From Cladorhizidae sp. MBARI D1340-BT2 (taxonomy: Eukaryota > Porifera > Demospongiae > Poecilosclerida > Cladorhizidae), in assembly GCA_028752905.1 (NCBI GenBank), contig JAQNBH010000012.1, positions 21,107,545 through 21,171,544 on the forward strand: DNA of 64,000 nt. The letters run 5' to 3'. Position 1 is the first letter of the stretch, and each line of letters begins with the position of its first letter. Below, piece after piece: positions 44,660-56,375 of the stretch. The translations under genes and the position numbers were made by a program. The notes beneath the pieces were generated by a model, which saw only the letters and a program-made list of their open reading frames with translations, was not told where the DNA came from and ran no database searches.

Positions 44660-44960
44660 TTAGATTACTGCCAAAGCAGCAAATCGCTCTATTGACAATA
44701 TAGGACGAAGATATGTCTTCAGCAACTTCAGCTGGCTGTTGGCTCTCTCTGACTCACAGGTAGTAATTGGTAGTGTACATGCTATAACTAGAAGTACTTT
44801 TATATTAGGAAAGGCATCGTCATCACAGCATAGTAAAGCTGCTCGTAGAGTGTCAGGCCTGTCATCTGGCGACATAGAAATAAATTTTATCTTCATCTAT
44901 TAATTCTGTAGAGAGCAATTGAGGAGAAGACAAGTCAGACTTGAACAGTTCGCCTACATC
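44660..44960 (-). pseudogene. hAT transposase C-terminal part
   Basis: The minus strand reads FKSDLSSPQLLSTELIDEDK, then after a shift DDDAFPNIKVLLVIACTLPI, TTCESERANSQLKLLKTYLR, SIERFAALAVI-stop. This is the hAT dimerisation domain (family: LPVTxCxxERSxSxLxxLKTYLRS). Its upstream coding half lies at 46101-46400, separated by the 47-bp array. Confidence 0.85.
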
Positions 44961-46015
44961 TTTAATGTTGGAGAAGACGAGTCAGACTTGAATAGTTTGC
45001 CTACATCTTTAATGTAGGAGAAGACAAGTCCGACTTGTATAGTTCACCTTCATCTTTAATGTTGGAGAAGACGAGTCAGACTTGAATAGTTTGCCTACAT
45101 CTTTAATGTAGGAGAAGACAAGTCCGACTTGTATAGTTCACCTTCATCTTTAATGTTGGAGAAGACAAGTCAGACTTGAACAGTTCGCCTACATCTTTAA
45201 TGTAGGAGAAGACAAGTCAGACTTGAACAGTTCACCTACAACTTTAATGTAGGAGAAGACAAGTCCGACTTGTATAGTTCACCTACATCTTTAATGTAGG
45301 AGAAGACAAGTCCGACTTGTATAGTTCACCTTCATCTTTAATGTTGGAGAAGACAAGTCAGACTTGAACAGTTCACCTACATCTTTAATGTAGGAGAAGA
45401 CAAGTCCGACTTGAACAGTTCACCTACAACTTTAATGTAGGAGAAGACAAGTCCGACTTGTATAGTTCACCTTCATCTTTAATGTTGGAGAAGACAAGTC
45501 AGACTTGAACAGTTCACCTTCATCTTTAATGTTGGAGAAGACAAGTCAGACTTGAACAGTTCACCTTCATCTTTAATGTAGGAGAAGACAAGTCAGACTT
45601 GAACAGTTCACCTACAACTTTAATGTAGGAGAAGACAAGTCCGACTTGAACAGTTCACCTACAACTTTAATGTTGGAGAAGACAAGTCCGACTTGAACAG
45701 TTCACAACTTTAATGTAGGAGAAGACAAGTCAGACTTGAACAGTTCACAACTTTAATGTTGGAGAAGACAAGTCAGACTTGAACAGTTCACAACTTTAAT
45801 GTAGGAGAAGACAAGTCAGACTTGAACAGTTCACAACTTTAATGTAGGAGAAGACAAGTCCGACTTGAACAGTTCACAACTTTAATGCAGGAGAAGACAA
45901 GTCCGACTTGAACAGTTCACAACTTTAATGTTGGAGAAGACAAGTCCGACTTGAATAGTTCACCTACAACTTTAATGCAGGAGAATACAAGTCCGACTTG
46001 AACACTGCACGTACA
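44905..46015 (-). repeat. 47-bp minisatellite derived from hAT coding sequence
   Basis: About 24 units containing GAAGACAAGTCAGACTTGAA and CAGTTCACCTACATC; later units are shortened to about 42 bp. On the minus strand each unit translates to ELFKSDLSSP, the same residues as the transposase at its edge (44960), so the array expanded from that codon stretch. 47 is not a multiple of three, so the frame is lost. Confidence 0.9.
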
Positions 46016-46100
46016 ACTTCAGCGCAGGAGGATAAGACGTAGCAGCGGCCAAAACGAGACCAAGCAGTTTGATCTTTTTCTGGTGAAATTTGGCTTCCAT

Positions 46101-46400
46101 TTATGTGATTATGTGATTCAAGAATGGCATCATGATGCTTCGGTGATAGTCCACTTCAGGGCTGTCGGCAGGGACATTAGCTCTATGTACTTGTCTTGAT
46201 GTAATCCTGGGAATGCTATCAGGAATGTTAACGCTGCCAGCAAAAGTTTTGATTTCTTCAAACCAACCATGGAATTCTGCTTTACAGTTTGACTCCAGCT
46301 CCAGTTGCACATCTGAAATGTGTTCATATGCAGAAATAACATCATGAGTCCTCTTCTGAACGTTGATTGTCACATATCGAAGACTACTAAAGATTCTCAT
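46101..46400 (-). pseudogene. hAT transposase central part
   Basis: The minus strand reads VTINVQKRTHDVISAYEHIS, then FHGWFEEIKTFAGSVNIPD, RITSRQVHRANVPADSPE and YHRSIMMPFLNHIIT. This is the ZMYM1-like hAT block just before the dimerisation domain (family: RQ-x-RxNxPaexPExYYRxsixiPFLDxli). It is continuous in order with 44660-44960. Confidence 0.85.
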
Positions 46401-46639
46401 TGTAATGCTGAACGAAACAAGAAATTCAAAAGAAGTAAGTCAATGATTTTTGCTGCTGTCGAGGTATTTGAATCCCAAGATCAATTGCCATACTCGGAAC
46501 TACTGGGACTAATCGATTCCATAGTCTTGATAATTGCAAGGTACAAGCCATCAAATAGGAATCTATATTCTGATCCCAGCGTGTTCAACACAAGTTCTTG
46601 AGTATAACTTCTTTCTCTGCAGGTGAAACTGACTCAATA

Positions 46640-48392
46640 ACATGCTAGAGGAAAATGCTGACACTTTGTAACATGCTAGAGGAAATTGCTGACAATTTGT
46701 AACATGCTAGAAGGAAAATGCTGACACTTTGTAACATGCTAGAAGGAAAATGCTGACACTTTGTAACATGCTAGAAGGAAAATGCTGACACTTTGTAACA
46801 TGCTGGGAAAATGCTGACACTTTGTAACATGCTAGAAGGAAAATGCTGACACTTTGTAACATGCTAGAAGGAAAATGCTGACACTTTGTAACATGCTAGA
46901 AGGAAAATGCTGACACTTTGTAACATGCTAGAAGGAAAATGCTGACACTTTGTAACATGCTAGAAGGAAAATGCTGACACTTTGTAACATGCTAGAAGGA
47001 AAATGCTGACACTTTGTAACATGCTAGAAGGAAAATGCTGACATTTTGTAACATGCTAGAAGGAAAATGCTGACACTTTGTAACATGCTAGAAGGAAAAT
47101 GCTGACACTTTGTAACATGCTAGAAGGAAAATGCTGACACTTTGTAACATGCTAGAAGGAAAATGCTGACACTTTGTAACATGCTAGAAGGAAAATTCTG
47201 ACACTTTGTAACATGCTAGAAGGAAAATGCTGACACTTTGTAACATGCTAGAAGGAAAATGCTGACATTTTGTAACATGCTAGAAGGAAAATGCTGACAC
47301 TTTGTAACATGCTAGAAGGAAAATGCTGACACTTTGTAACATGCTAGAAGGAAAATGCTGACACTTTGTAACATGCTAGAAGGAAAATGCTGACACTTTG
47401 TAACATGCTAGAAGGAAAATGCTGACACTTTGTAACATGCTAGAAGGAAAATGCTGACACTTTGTAACATGCTAGAAGGAAAATGCTGACACTTTGTAAC
47501 ATGCTAGAAGGAAAATGCTGACATTTTGTAACATGCTAGAAGGAAAATGCTGACACTTTGTAACATGCTAGAAGGAAAATGCTGACACTTTGTAACATGC
47601 TAGAAGGAAAATGCTGACACTTTGTAACATGCTAGAAGGAAAATGCTGACACTTTGTAACATGCTAGAAGGAAAATGCTGACACTTTGTAACATGCTAGA
47701 AGGAAAATGCTGACACTTTGTAACATGCTAGAAGGAAAATGCTGACACTTTGTAACATGCTAGAAGGAAAATGCTGACACTTTGTAACATGCTAGAAGGA
47801 AAATGCTGACACTTTGAAACATGCTAGAAGGAAAATGCTGACACCTTGTAACATGCTAGAAGGAAAATGCTGACACTTTGTAACATGCTAGGAAAATGCT
47901 GACACTTTGTAACATGCTAGAAGGAAAATGCTGACACTTTGTAACATGCTAGAAGGAAAATGCTGACACTTTGTAACATGCTAGAAGGAAAATGCTGACA
48001 CTTTGTAACATGCTAGAAGGAAAATGCTGACACTTTGTAACATGCTAGAAGGAAAATGCTGACACTTTGTAACATGCTAGAAGGAAAATGCTGACACTTT
48101 GTAACATGCTAGAAGGAAAATGCTGACATTTTGTAACATGCTAGAAGGAAAATGCTGACACTTTGTAACATGCTAGAAGGAAAATGCTGACACTTTGTAA
48201 CATGCTAGAAGGAAAATGCTGACACTTTGTAACATGCTAGAAGGAAAATGCTGACACTTTGTAACATGCTAGAAGGAAAATGCTGACACTTTGTAACATG
48301 CTAGAAGGAAAATGCTGACACTTTGAAACATGCTAGAAGGAAAATGCTGACACTTTGTAACATGCTAGAAGGAAAATGCTGACACTTTGGGG
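46640..48392 (+). repeat. 32-bp minisatellite, highly uniform, ~55 copies
   Basis: Unit TAACATGCTAGAAGGAAAAT plus GCTGACACTTTG. Almost all copies are identical; single-base variants (ACATTTTG, CTTTGAAAC, ACACCTTG) and a few short units are scattered. The TGACATTTTG variant recurs at intervals suggesting block duplication. Confidence 0.98.
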
Positions 48393-48523
48393 GGTGCAAT
48401 TTCAGAAGTAACACCATTTGGCATTTCTAATATTGGAAATTGAACGTACTTTTGTAATGCAAAGATTTAACTGGTGACTCTGACACAGAGATATAAAGCT
48501 AAAGGACTCTTGACGATCCTTAC

Positions 48524-48672
48524 CTGAACGCTGACATTTCTGGAAGACATACTGCTGCACTCACAGCCTCGACCTCTACAGAATGCAGCATCTGCGTCAT
48601 GAGCTTGAAGTCAGGAAAGAAAGCAGTCGAGATGGAATCACCTGCGGTACTTTCTACAGCGATAGAATTCTT
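48524..48672 (-). CDS. Candidate minus-strand exon, unknown gene
   Basis: The acceptor CCCGACTAG and the donor CAG|GTAAGG bound a fully open frame NSIAVESTAGDSISTAFFPD, then FKLMTQMLHSVEVEAVSAAV and CLPEMSAF. The composition is protein-like and the donor is strong. No family recognised. It may belong with the exon at 50028 in a gene opposite to the myosin, or to the hAT element further on. Confidence 0.4.
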
Positions 48673-48807
48673 CTAGTCGGGATCAGCAAAGTACTGAAAC
48701 CTGCTGCTAATTAGCACAGTCTGTTACCTCGTTTGCTAATAATTATATGTAATACTGGTATCTTATTCCGTGGTTAGAACCTTGCCTTAAACATTCCAGC
48801 ACCCCTT

Positions 48808-48874
48808 ATGCCTGTGCAGCTTTCTCAAGAATGAAGGCATTCAGAGTGATTCCAGGTAAGAAAGCTGCACAGGC
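48808..48874. other. 15-bp inverted repeat (hairpin)
   Basis: CCTGTGCAGCTTTCT (48810) is mirrored by AGAAAGCTGCACAGG (48858-48872) around a 34-base loop. Confidence 0.7.
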
Positions 48875-48879
48875 ACCTA

Positions 48880-50020
48880 TGCTTACCTGGTTGAACTGTT
48901 GCAGCACAGAGCCTCGAGAGTGCTGTACGTGGACATGCCATCTACAAATTTCTCTGGTCACCCAGCAACAGAAGACAGGTCGACTCGAGCAGTGGGAGAC
49001 ATGGTCACGATCGACACATAACAAATGGAGGCTAGAATCAGCATTAAAATAGGTGCTGAATGAAAACTGAGTGTTTAAATATAGCACACCTCCTTGGCAG
49101 ACAGCTTCTATGCCATAAGGTGTGCTGTATTTTGAATAGACGGACACTTTTCGAGTACAATGAACAGTGACCACAAAGCATTCTTTAGAGTTTTCACAGC
49201 ATTAGCACTCTTTAAAAGTTTGAATTTATGGGTTCTGATTTATGGGTTCTGAAATGCACATTGTCATCAAAGTGGGCGTGGCCTTCCACGTGTGCCTTGG
49301 GAAAGGGCAGGTGTTCTCAGTATATGAATAAGTTTGATGTCAGTTAGCGCCTCGTAGCTGCTGCAGCTGCTTGGATGGCCAGCTACCAGTTTGGTTCCAT
49401 TCCGAGGGCCGGCAAAATGCCGATAATCAGAATTCAGCTTTTTGTTTTCTCGTGCCCACAGAGGCAAACATCTATGAACCGTTATGGTACAAAGTATGTG
49501 TTGGTAAAGGATCATCAATATGGTGTGTCATGTTGGTAAAGGGTCATGTTGGTAAAGGGACATCAATATCTTGTGTCCTGTTGGTAAAGGGACATTAAAT
49601 GTATTGGCTCTGATTAAGCTGAACGTTGAATACACTTATTCTTAAAGAACCACAGTGTGGATACCTTGTGTGAAATTTATACTCCTCTAGAGAGCTAGTG
49701 TGCCTGTCTCTCGTTATGTATCTATTTCCTGTGCGATCAAGATGTCGGCACAGTCGGTCAGTCGTTTGCACTCTCTACAGATACTCTGCCCTAAGTCTTA
49801 TCCCTAGCCCTAGATGAGAACAGAGCCATAGATGAAATAGTACTGTATTAGTGTGACCCACATTTCAAAATTATGGACCTGTAAAATGACGAGGTAATGA
49901 CTGGTCTTTTCTAAAACTGCCAGGCAGAGGTCGAAATATGCAAGATAATGCATGCGTGATTGGTCGATTGTGCAGCTGGTGGTGCCACTTGTGTGCTTAG
50001 GTTTTTCTTCAGAAGAAGCT
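48880..50020. other. No gene firmly recognised
   Basis: The phrase GTTGGTAAAGGGTCAT or GTTGGTAAAGGGACAT repeats four times at 49498-49592. A 26-base plus-strand piece reading ANIYEPLWYK between CCCACAG and GTATGT (49467-49492) is too short to call. Confidence 0.4.
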
Positions 50021-50027
50021 TCCTCAC

Positions 50028-50248
50028 TTGATCACTGGTAGGAGTTTAGATTCAACTAGTTTATGGACAATTTCATCCACGAGATTGGCCGATAGTGTAG
50101 ATTCATCGAGTTGATTTAACACGTATGTTTTAAGCCTTTCAAACATCCTGAGAGCTGAATAGCAGGAGAGGGTGATCTCAGGAGCAAAGCAATGGAAATG
50201 ATCGTCGAGCACTCCAGAAGTGCTGGCATTTGGACGATGGCTGGTGTT
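50028..50248 (-). CDS. Candidate minus-strand exon, unknown gene
   Basis: The acceptor CCAGACTAG and the donor A|GTGAGG bound 221 open bases reading VLDDHFHCFAPEITLSCYSA, then LRMFERLKTYVLNQLDESTL and SANLVDEIVHKLVESKLLPV. Amphipathic helices are likely in the second half. No family recognised. Good length and composition make a real exon plausible. Confidence 0.45.
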
Positions 50249-50317
50249 CTAGTCTGGCCAAGTGGCAGTCCATGCGTCGACCACCATACCACTGTGCCAA
50301 TGGAGGAAGGAGAGGCT

Positions 50318-50400
50318 GGTGATGGTTGTGATGATGGTGACAATGGTGACGGTTGTGATAATGGTGACAATGGTGATGTTTGCGATGATTGTGATGAATC
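50318..50400 (+). repeat. Short GATGGTGAC/GGTTGTGAT repeat
   Basis: Imperfect 9-18-bp repetition encoding Asp/Gly-rich or, on the other strand, His-rich peptides; probably not coding. Confidence 0.7.
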
Positions 50401-50519
50401 AACTCTACACCTGGCTGGTGACACTAGCCATGCTGCTGCTGGGAGTACTGAAGCTGACAAGGAAGAAGTCGAGCAGACGGTAAAGCGATGCACAAGCCAA
50501 GAGCTCTGCAGCTGACCTC

Positions 50520-51055
50520 GGAGATCAGCTGATCTCGTTCCTACTCTGCTTGCTTAAATAATGCCACTTATTGTTGTCCACACCCTCAAATGGTACGCGT
50601 ACTTACTAATCAAGAACGTACGTACGAGGTCCTTGCCAATGACTTTAGCAGGACGAGGCCAGCACGAGTTGTGTGTGTTATCAAGAGTGTGCATAATCAT
50701 GTACATTACAACCTACATAACTAGGTATATGCATGTATAGGTGTAGATGTTAAGCATGTATCTGTATTAAGCACCTACTCTTTGTTAAGCACCTACTTTC
50801 TGCTGGTTTTAACCATTTCTTAAGCCTTGATTACGACTGTTCCTCCTGTTGAAAGTCGATGCTTCTTCCCTGACTGACCGCTGCACAAAGGGATGTGCGT
50901 CTACGCACCACTCTCCAGGCCAACAGTGTGAGAAGACATAATTGTTTTAGAATTCAATAAAAACTCAATATTTTTTTAGAAATTATTCGGCGTGGATTTA
51001 AGAGCTTCCATTCCGCAGGTAACTTTGTGGTATTTGAACTATCAGTCCATCAATT
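50520..51055. other. No gene recognised
   Basis: Unique sequence; AATAAA at 50955 could be a polyadenylation signal, but no gene end can be tied to it. Confidence 0.35.
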
Positions 51056-51059
51056 ATAT

Positions 51060-51615
51060 ACATACATACATGTAGTGTATGTACATGTACTGTATATACA
51101 CACCAGTGCTGTATATATATACACGTATGCATGGACTGTATATACATGTACTGTGTATACATGGACTGTATATACCAGTACTGTATATATATACCAGTAC
51201 TGTATATATACACCAGTACTGTATATATATATACATGGACTGTATATATATATATATATATACCAGTACTGTATATATACACCAGTCTGTATATATATAT
51301 ACATGGACTGTATATATATATATATACCAGTACTGTATATATATATACCAGGACTGTATATATATATATACATGGACTGTATATATACACCAGTACTGTA
51401 TATATATATGGACTGTATATATATATATATATATACATGGACTGTATATATGTACCAGTCCTGTGTATATATATATATATACCAGTACTGTATATATACA
51501 TTGACAGTACTGTATATATATATATATATACATGGACTGTATATATATACCAATACTGTATATATATATACATTGACTGTATATATACCAGTACTGTGTA
51601 TATATATACACACAG
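51060..51615 (+). repeat. TATA-rich minisatellite
   Basis: Alternating TATATACACCAGTACTG and TATATACATGGACTG units of unequal length with (TA)n expansions. Open frames of Tyr/Ile on both strands are artefacts. Confidence 0.95.
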
Positions 51616-52017
51616 GCAGAAGTGCCGGCACCAAAAGGTGCAGGAAGGAGTATATCATTTTTGTTGCTTGATATACTGACATCTTTCTGAAGACAAAGAA
51701 TAGCAACCGTTGCAAGTAACTAAAGTGTGTTTCTAATGAGTAGGACTATAGCTAGCACACTGTTTGCATGATTCTGGCCCAGCTAGTGCAGTGGGTTGGT
51801 TATGCAGCACCTTGTGAGCTATCGTCGTGAATCTGAAAAGACACGTGTACATCGCTGAACAAAATAGCTGGCGATGCTTTTTGGAGTCAAATATTTGGGG
51901 TAGTGAATATTTTTAAAAAATTAAAAAAATCCCCACCTAAACCCATCTACTGGTGATGCTGTGTGTCTACTCCTGATAGTGTTCAATCCAACAGAGAGCA
52001 GGACAGACACACAAGTT

Positions 52018-52240
52018 ATATATATATATATATATATATATAATTATATAGAAAGGTACTGGGATGGCTAGTCCTACTGCAGTTTCATGCTAATGCAATC
52101 ATCAGTGATGATTGCATTAGCATGAAAAGCATGAAACTGCAGTAGGACTAGCCATCCCAGTACTTTTCTATATTCAATAGCTCTGCCTTAACACAGCATT
52201 GAGCGCTATTTGTAGCCTTCATCAGCAAACTACCTTCTAA
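52018..52240. mobile_element. Foldback/MITE-like hairpin with hammerhead-family tail
   Basis: After a (TA)n run, GTACTGGGATGGCTAGTCCT...GCAATCATCA (52057-52107) is mirrored almost perfectly by TGATGATTGC...AGGACTAGCCATCCCAGTAC (52108-52164). Just downstream on the minus strand (52232-52200) lies CTGATGAAGGCTACAAATAG, then CGCTCAATG, a degenerate version of the motif at 37737. Confidence 0.75.
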
Positions 52241-52244
52241 GTAT

Positions 52245-52576
52245 ATATATATTTAGATAAGACCAGTGAACTCTTGCGGTGTTCTACGAGGTTCCCAAGT
52301 CTGGGAGAGGGGAGAGAGGACATCGCAGATATTGAATGGGAGTACTCTGTTGGCATGGGAAGCTCATACAACAACGCATGGGGTCATCGACCTATTTAGA
52401 TGATCGTGGTTAGCCACAGCTGACCATGTGATGGACTAGTAATCTGTCTGGTCCCACTCTCACCACTTAGACCCAGTGGCTGTGGCAGGAGAAATCTTGG
52501 CTGGGTAGGATGACATCATGACATCGTATATCTCTTCAAAGGGATTTTTGGTTTAATGTGTGTGTGCGTGCAAATG

Positions 52577-52610
<34 letters not shown>

Positions 52611-53390
52611 TCTCGTGTAAAATATTGGACCTGTTTAGTTCAATTGGCATCTTTAATGTCTTGAGAACAGAGGTTGATGGTGAAGGTGGCTTCTCTGTTA
52701 TTTTGCCTGCAGTTGGTATCACGTCATCCTTCCCTTCAGATTGTTGGTACAGGGTGACTGTGACCACGCCTACTTGGGATTATTATTTGCGCTGATTGAC
52801 ATCCGAGCATGTGCAAACCAATTCCAGTGTTGTCTCCGCATCTCATTATCAACGCAATCCAATGAATATCATTTCGGTATGGATGTCTGCGGTATGGATG
52901 TCTGCGTGAGTTTCTAATATTCCATGTTAAATGAAATAAAATCAAAATAAATTTTTTTTCTTCTTTTTTTAATTTCCCAAATTTTGACAGACGTCATTGC
53001 ATCATCGAACTAAAGGTTCTGGTCTGTTATGTGTAATAAGCCATGTGATCAGAGCTGATCTGTACCCAGCTGGCTAGTCCCCTGTGGTCGGTTGCCCTGT
53101 GAGCGCCACCCGTGTGGTTGTGGTCTCTCTAGTTGTAAACCAACACAAAGAAAGAGCGCTGGTACTGGGCATACAAGTGGTTTCGTGGTTTAACGCCGGT
53201 ATCGCATGAGATGCTGAAGAGCGGTCGGCTCTCCAAGTGCGGCTCGCTCTCCAAGTGCGGTTGGCACAGGGACTGAGAAAGGGTGTTGCATTATCGTCAG
53301 CATGTGTTATCGCGTGTTAGTCAGCTTGTGAAGTAGTGATTTCCAAATGGTTGTGATTGGAATGTGTTTTTGTAAGCTTTTCTCTGCCGA
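52245..53390. other. Intronic, no gene recognised
   Basis: (GT)n tract at 52575-52608. A plus-strand stretch reading KILDLFSSIGIFNVLRTEVD (52617) has no supported match. Confidence 0.4.
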
Positions 53391-53392
53391 AG

Positions 53393-53635
53393 GCGAGTGA
53401 GAGATGGTGAGAGGGTTAAACTTGAAATGGTCTGGCTGCACAGACGAGTGAGAGATGGTGAGAGGGTTAAACTTGAAATGGTCTGGCAGCACAGACGAGT
53501 GAGAGATGGTGAGAGGGTTAAACTTGAAATGGTCTGGCTGCACAAGCAAGTGAGAGATGGTGAGAGGGTTAAACTTGAAATGGTCTGGCTGCACAAGCAA
53601 GTGAGAGATGGTGAGAGGGTTAGACTTTGCCCATT
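53393..53635 (+). repeat. ~60-bp minisatellite
   Basis: Four to five units containing GTGAGAGATGGTGAGAGGGT and TAAACTTGAAATGGTCTGGC. Confidence 0.9.
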
Positions 53636-53687
53636 TAAGAAACTTAATCCACTTTGTCCACCTTCCCCAAGCTCCACGTGCACCCTC

Positions 53688-53862
53688 ACGCTGACAGCAG
53701 AGGTGATCCCATGCAGCGCTGCGAGGCACCCTCACGCTGACAGCAGAGGTGATCCCGTGCAGCGCTGCGAGGCACCCTCGCGCTGACAGCAGAGGTGATC
53801 CCGTGCAGCGCTGCGAGGCACCCTCGCGCTGACAGCAGAGGTGATCCCGTGCAGTGCTGCGA
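53688..53862 (+). repeat. 46-bp minisatellite
   Basis: About four GC-rich units with CACCCTCACGCTGACAGCAG and AGGTGATCCCGTGCAGCGCT. Confidence 0.9.
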
Positions 53863-53901
53863 AGGTGCATGTGTAGAATGGCAACGGGAAGTGCTTAACA
53901 A

Positions 53902-54062
53902 AAACTTGTTTTGTTTCAAGTCAACCTACAGCAGCTTCTGCAGTGTCTGTACACATCTGAGGTGAACGTGGTTGTATTGAGGCCAGCTCCTGACATGACA
54001 CGCTGGCACGGCTTCCCGTTGTGTTCCTCTTGCATTGCACTGTGTTGCTGCGTACAATACTG
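53902..54062 (+). CDS. Myosin III motor exon: actin-binding/lower-50K block
   Basis: Reads KLVLFQVNLQQLLQCLYTSE, then VNVVVLRPAPDM, ending before a GTAGCT donor. It corresponds to the family's VAxxFxxSLxxLLxxMxxTxPHFVRCIKPN, with the C-I-K-P-N end degraded to LRPAPD. The acceptor is unclear. Placement between the upper motor and converter exons supports it. Confidence 0.5.
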
Positions 54063-54139
54063 GTAGCTTTATGGTGCCTTCAGAGGTCATTGACCTTAGC
54101 TTACTAGAATGGTGACTGCAGCGCGAAGATGAGTGGTGA

Positions 54140-54482
54140 GATTTGATAATACTCTTGGCTGGTAGGAGGCGAAGAAAGAGAACGATGCTGGATATCTATA
54201 GCCAGCAACTAACAACTAGCTAACTCTAGTTATAGGTGTATAGTAGGTGAAGGAAAAGAAAGATGCTGGTGATCTATAGCCAGCAACTAGCTCTAGATAG
54301 CTAACTCTAGTTATATAGTAGTATAGTTATAGGTAGGAGGTGAGGAAGATGCTGGAGATCTATAGCCAGCAACTAGCTCTAGCTAACTCTAGTTATATAG
54401 TAGTATAGTTATAGGTAGGAGGTGAGGAAGATGCTGGAGATCTATAGCCAGCACTAGCTAGCACTAGTTATAATAGTATAGG
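54140..54482 (+). repeat. ~85-100-bp degenerate repeat
   Basis: Four units with AGATGCTGGAGATCTATAGC, CAGCAACTAGCTCTAG and TAACTCTAGTTATATAGTAG. Confidence 0.85.
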
Positions 54483-54484
54483 CC

Positions 54485-54890
54485 ACTCTTACCTGACCTG
54501 TGACCTGCTTGCAAACATTTGCCTCTGCCCTAACACCCCTACATGTTTTTTAAGACACTGGCCACAAACATGAGAAGCTTCTCACCAGCTTCTCTCCATC
54601 AATCGCCATCTCCTAGCTTAACTGCTGACGGTTCATTTGATCACATGGTAGATTCTAGCATTCTGATTGGCCTGACACTTGCATTGCTACTGCTGGAATA
54701 GTTTTTTTCTTCTTTCTAACGACATAACGGAATGTTCTGCTCAGCCACAGTCGTACCGGGAAGAAGCTTTTATTTGCTTGGCGTGCACAGTGCAGAGCAG
54801 CTTCATCATAGCCCACATCACGAGATAGCTAGTTGGATGTGTAGAGGCTCTGGTTCCTGAAGGTCTTAGCCTCGAGACATCTCAGTACCA
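54485..54890. other. No gene recognised
   Basis: Unique sequence between arrays; nothing supported. Confidence 0.4.
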
Positions 54891-54891
54891 A

Positions 54892-55255
54892 TACCTGCCT
54901 AGATCAGTACCAGTACCTGTCCTGATGGTATCTCAGTACCAGTACCTGTCCTGATGGTATCTCAGTACCAGTACCTGTCCTGATGGTAGCTCAGTACCAG
55001 TACCTGTCCTGATGGTAGCTCAGTACCAGTACCTGTCCTGATGGTAGCTCAGTACCAGTACCTGTCCTGATGGTATCTCAGTACCAGTACCTGTCCTGAT
55101 GGTAGCTCAGTACCAGTACCTGTCCTGATGGTAGCTGAGTACCAGTACCTGTCCTGATGGTGGCTCAGTATCAGTACCTGTCCTGATGGTAGCTCAGTAC
55201 CAGTACCTGTCCTGATGGTAGATCAGTACCAGTACCTGCCTCGGATAGCTCAGTA
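54892..55255 (+). repeat. 29-bp minisatellite
   Basis: About 12 units of TCAGTACCAGTACCTGTCCT plus GATGGTAGC. Confidence 0.95.
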
Positions 55256-55264
55256 TGAGTATCT

Positions 55265-55386
55265 ATGTTCACACGCACACACACACACATACATACATAC
55301 ATACATACACACACACACATGTTCACACACATGCACACAGACATACACACATGTGCACACAAACACACACATAAATGCACGCAACT

Positions 55387-55429
<43 letters not shown>

Positions 55430-55432
55430 AGA
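55265..55432 (+). repeat. CA-rich microsatellite
   Basis: Interrupted (CA)n and (CATA)n with a pure (CA) run at 55388-55425. Confidence 0.95.
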
Positions 55433-55596
55433 CACAGGTGTTTGCAGTAATTAATTGGTGGTGCAATAATCTGCTGGCACTTGCAAAGAGACCTGCCCAT
55501 TGCTTCCCAGAGCTCCATCCAGCCAAAGAAGTGATACATTTGTGTTGTGGATTTGCTGTGTGTATCTCCCTGACTCCAGTGTGCTGCTAATTGTAG

Positions 55597-55825
55597 AGAT
55601 GAAAGCAACAGAGGCCATTGCCAGACAAAGTTCCAAGAGCAGACAGTGCAACATACCCTCAGAGAGCTTCAAGGAGAACTCCTGGTGTGGGACAACTTGT
55701 GCTTCTATGAAGCTTCAAAGGGAAGGAGAGGGATGGAGGGAAGTCTGGGAACCCACTGCAGGAATAAAGCTTTCTTTGAGGTTGATTCTGATGCAATTGT
55801 GGACTGAAAATTGTCAAAGACAAGT
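55597..55825 (+). CDS. Candidate splice-bounded exon, unknown
   Basis: The acceptor CTAATTGTAG and the donor T|GTGAGT. One frame reads HCQTKFQEQTVQHTLRELQG, ELLVWDNLCFYEASKGRRGM, CRNKAFFEVDSDAIVD, then one TGA (55807) and KLSKTS. It lies in the myosin region but does not match the motor. Another frame (MKATEAIARQSSKSRQCNIP) is fully open but less protein-like. Function unknown. Confidence 0.35.
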
Positions 55826-56144
55826 GTGAGTAGCAAAGTGACCACAGAGCAGGGCAAAAGCTCCCTAGCATGGCAGCTGCATGGCTATTGTTTAGGTTGT
55901 ATGCATGCAGGACTGGCCGGTAATACTTCATTGTGCCTGTTGTGTAGAGGTACCGGCTGTTTGGTGAGGCAGTGCCAGGCACTCCCTACCCCGTCAGATA
56001 AAACTAGGAGCATGTTCTTAGATTGTTGAAGTGCAGTACAGTAACCAGGAATAGCTATAGCTTGGCTGTGTTGAGGATTTGAAGAATTATACTTTTAGAA
56101 ACCTTCTTCTTTTTAATTATCACATTTTAAAGTTGTTTATTTAT

Positions 56145-56375
<231 letters not shown>

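Noticed and set aside
50998..51715. Tyr/Ile-rich frames up to 221 codons on both strands
   Set aside because: Caused by the TATATACA-type repeat; six frames are similarly open.
55680..55790. MEGSLGTHCRNK compared with the Wnt signature GSLGTxGRxCN
   Set aside because: Only a few residues agree, the cysteine pattern around it is absent and the neighbouring sequence is not Wnt-like.
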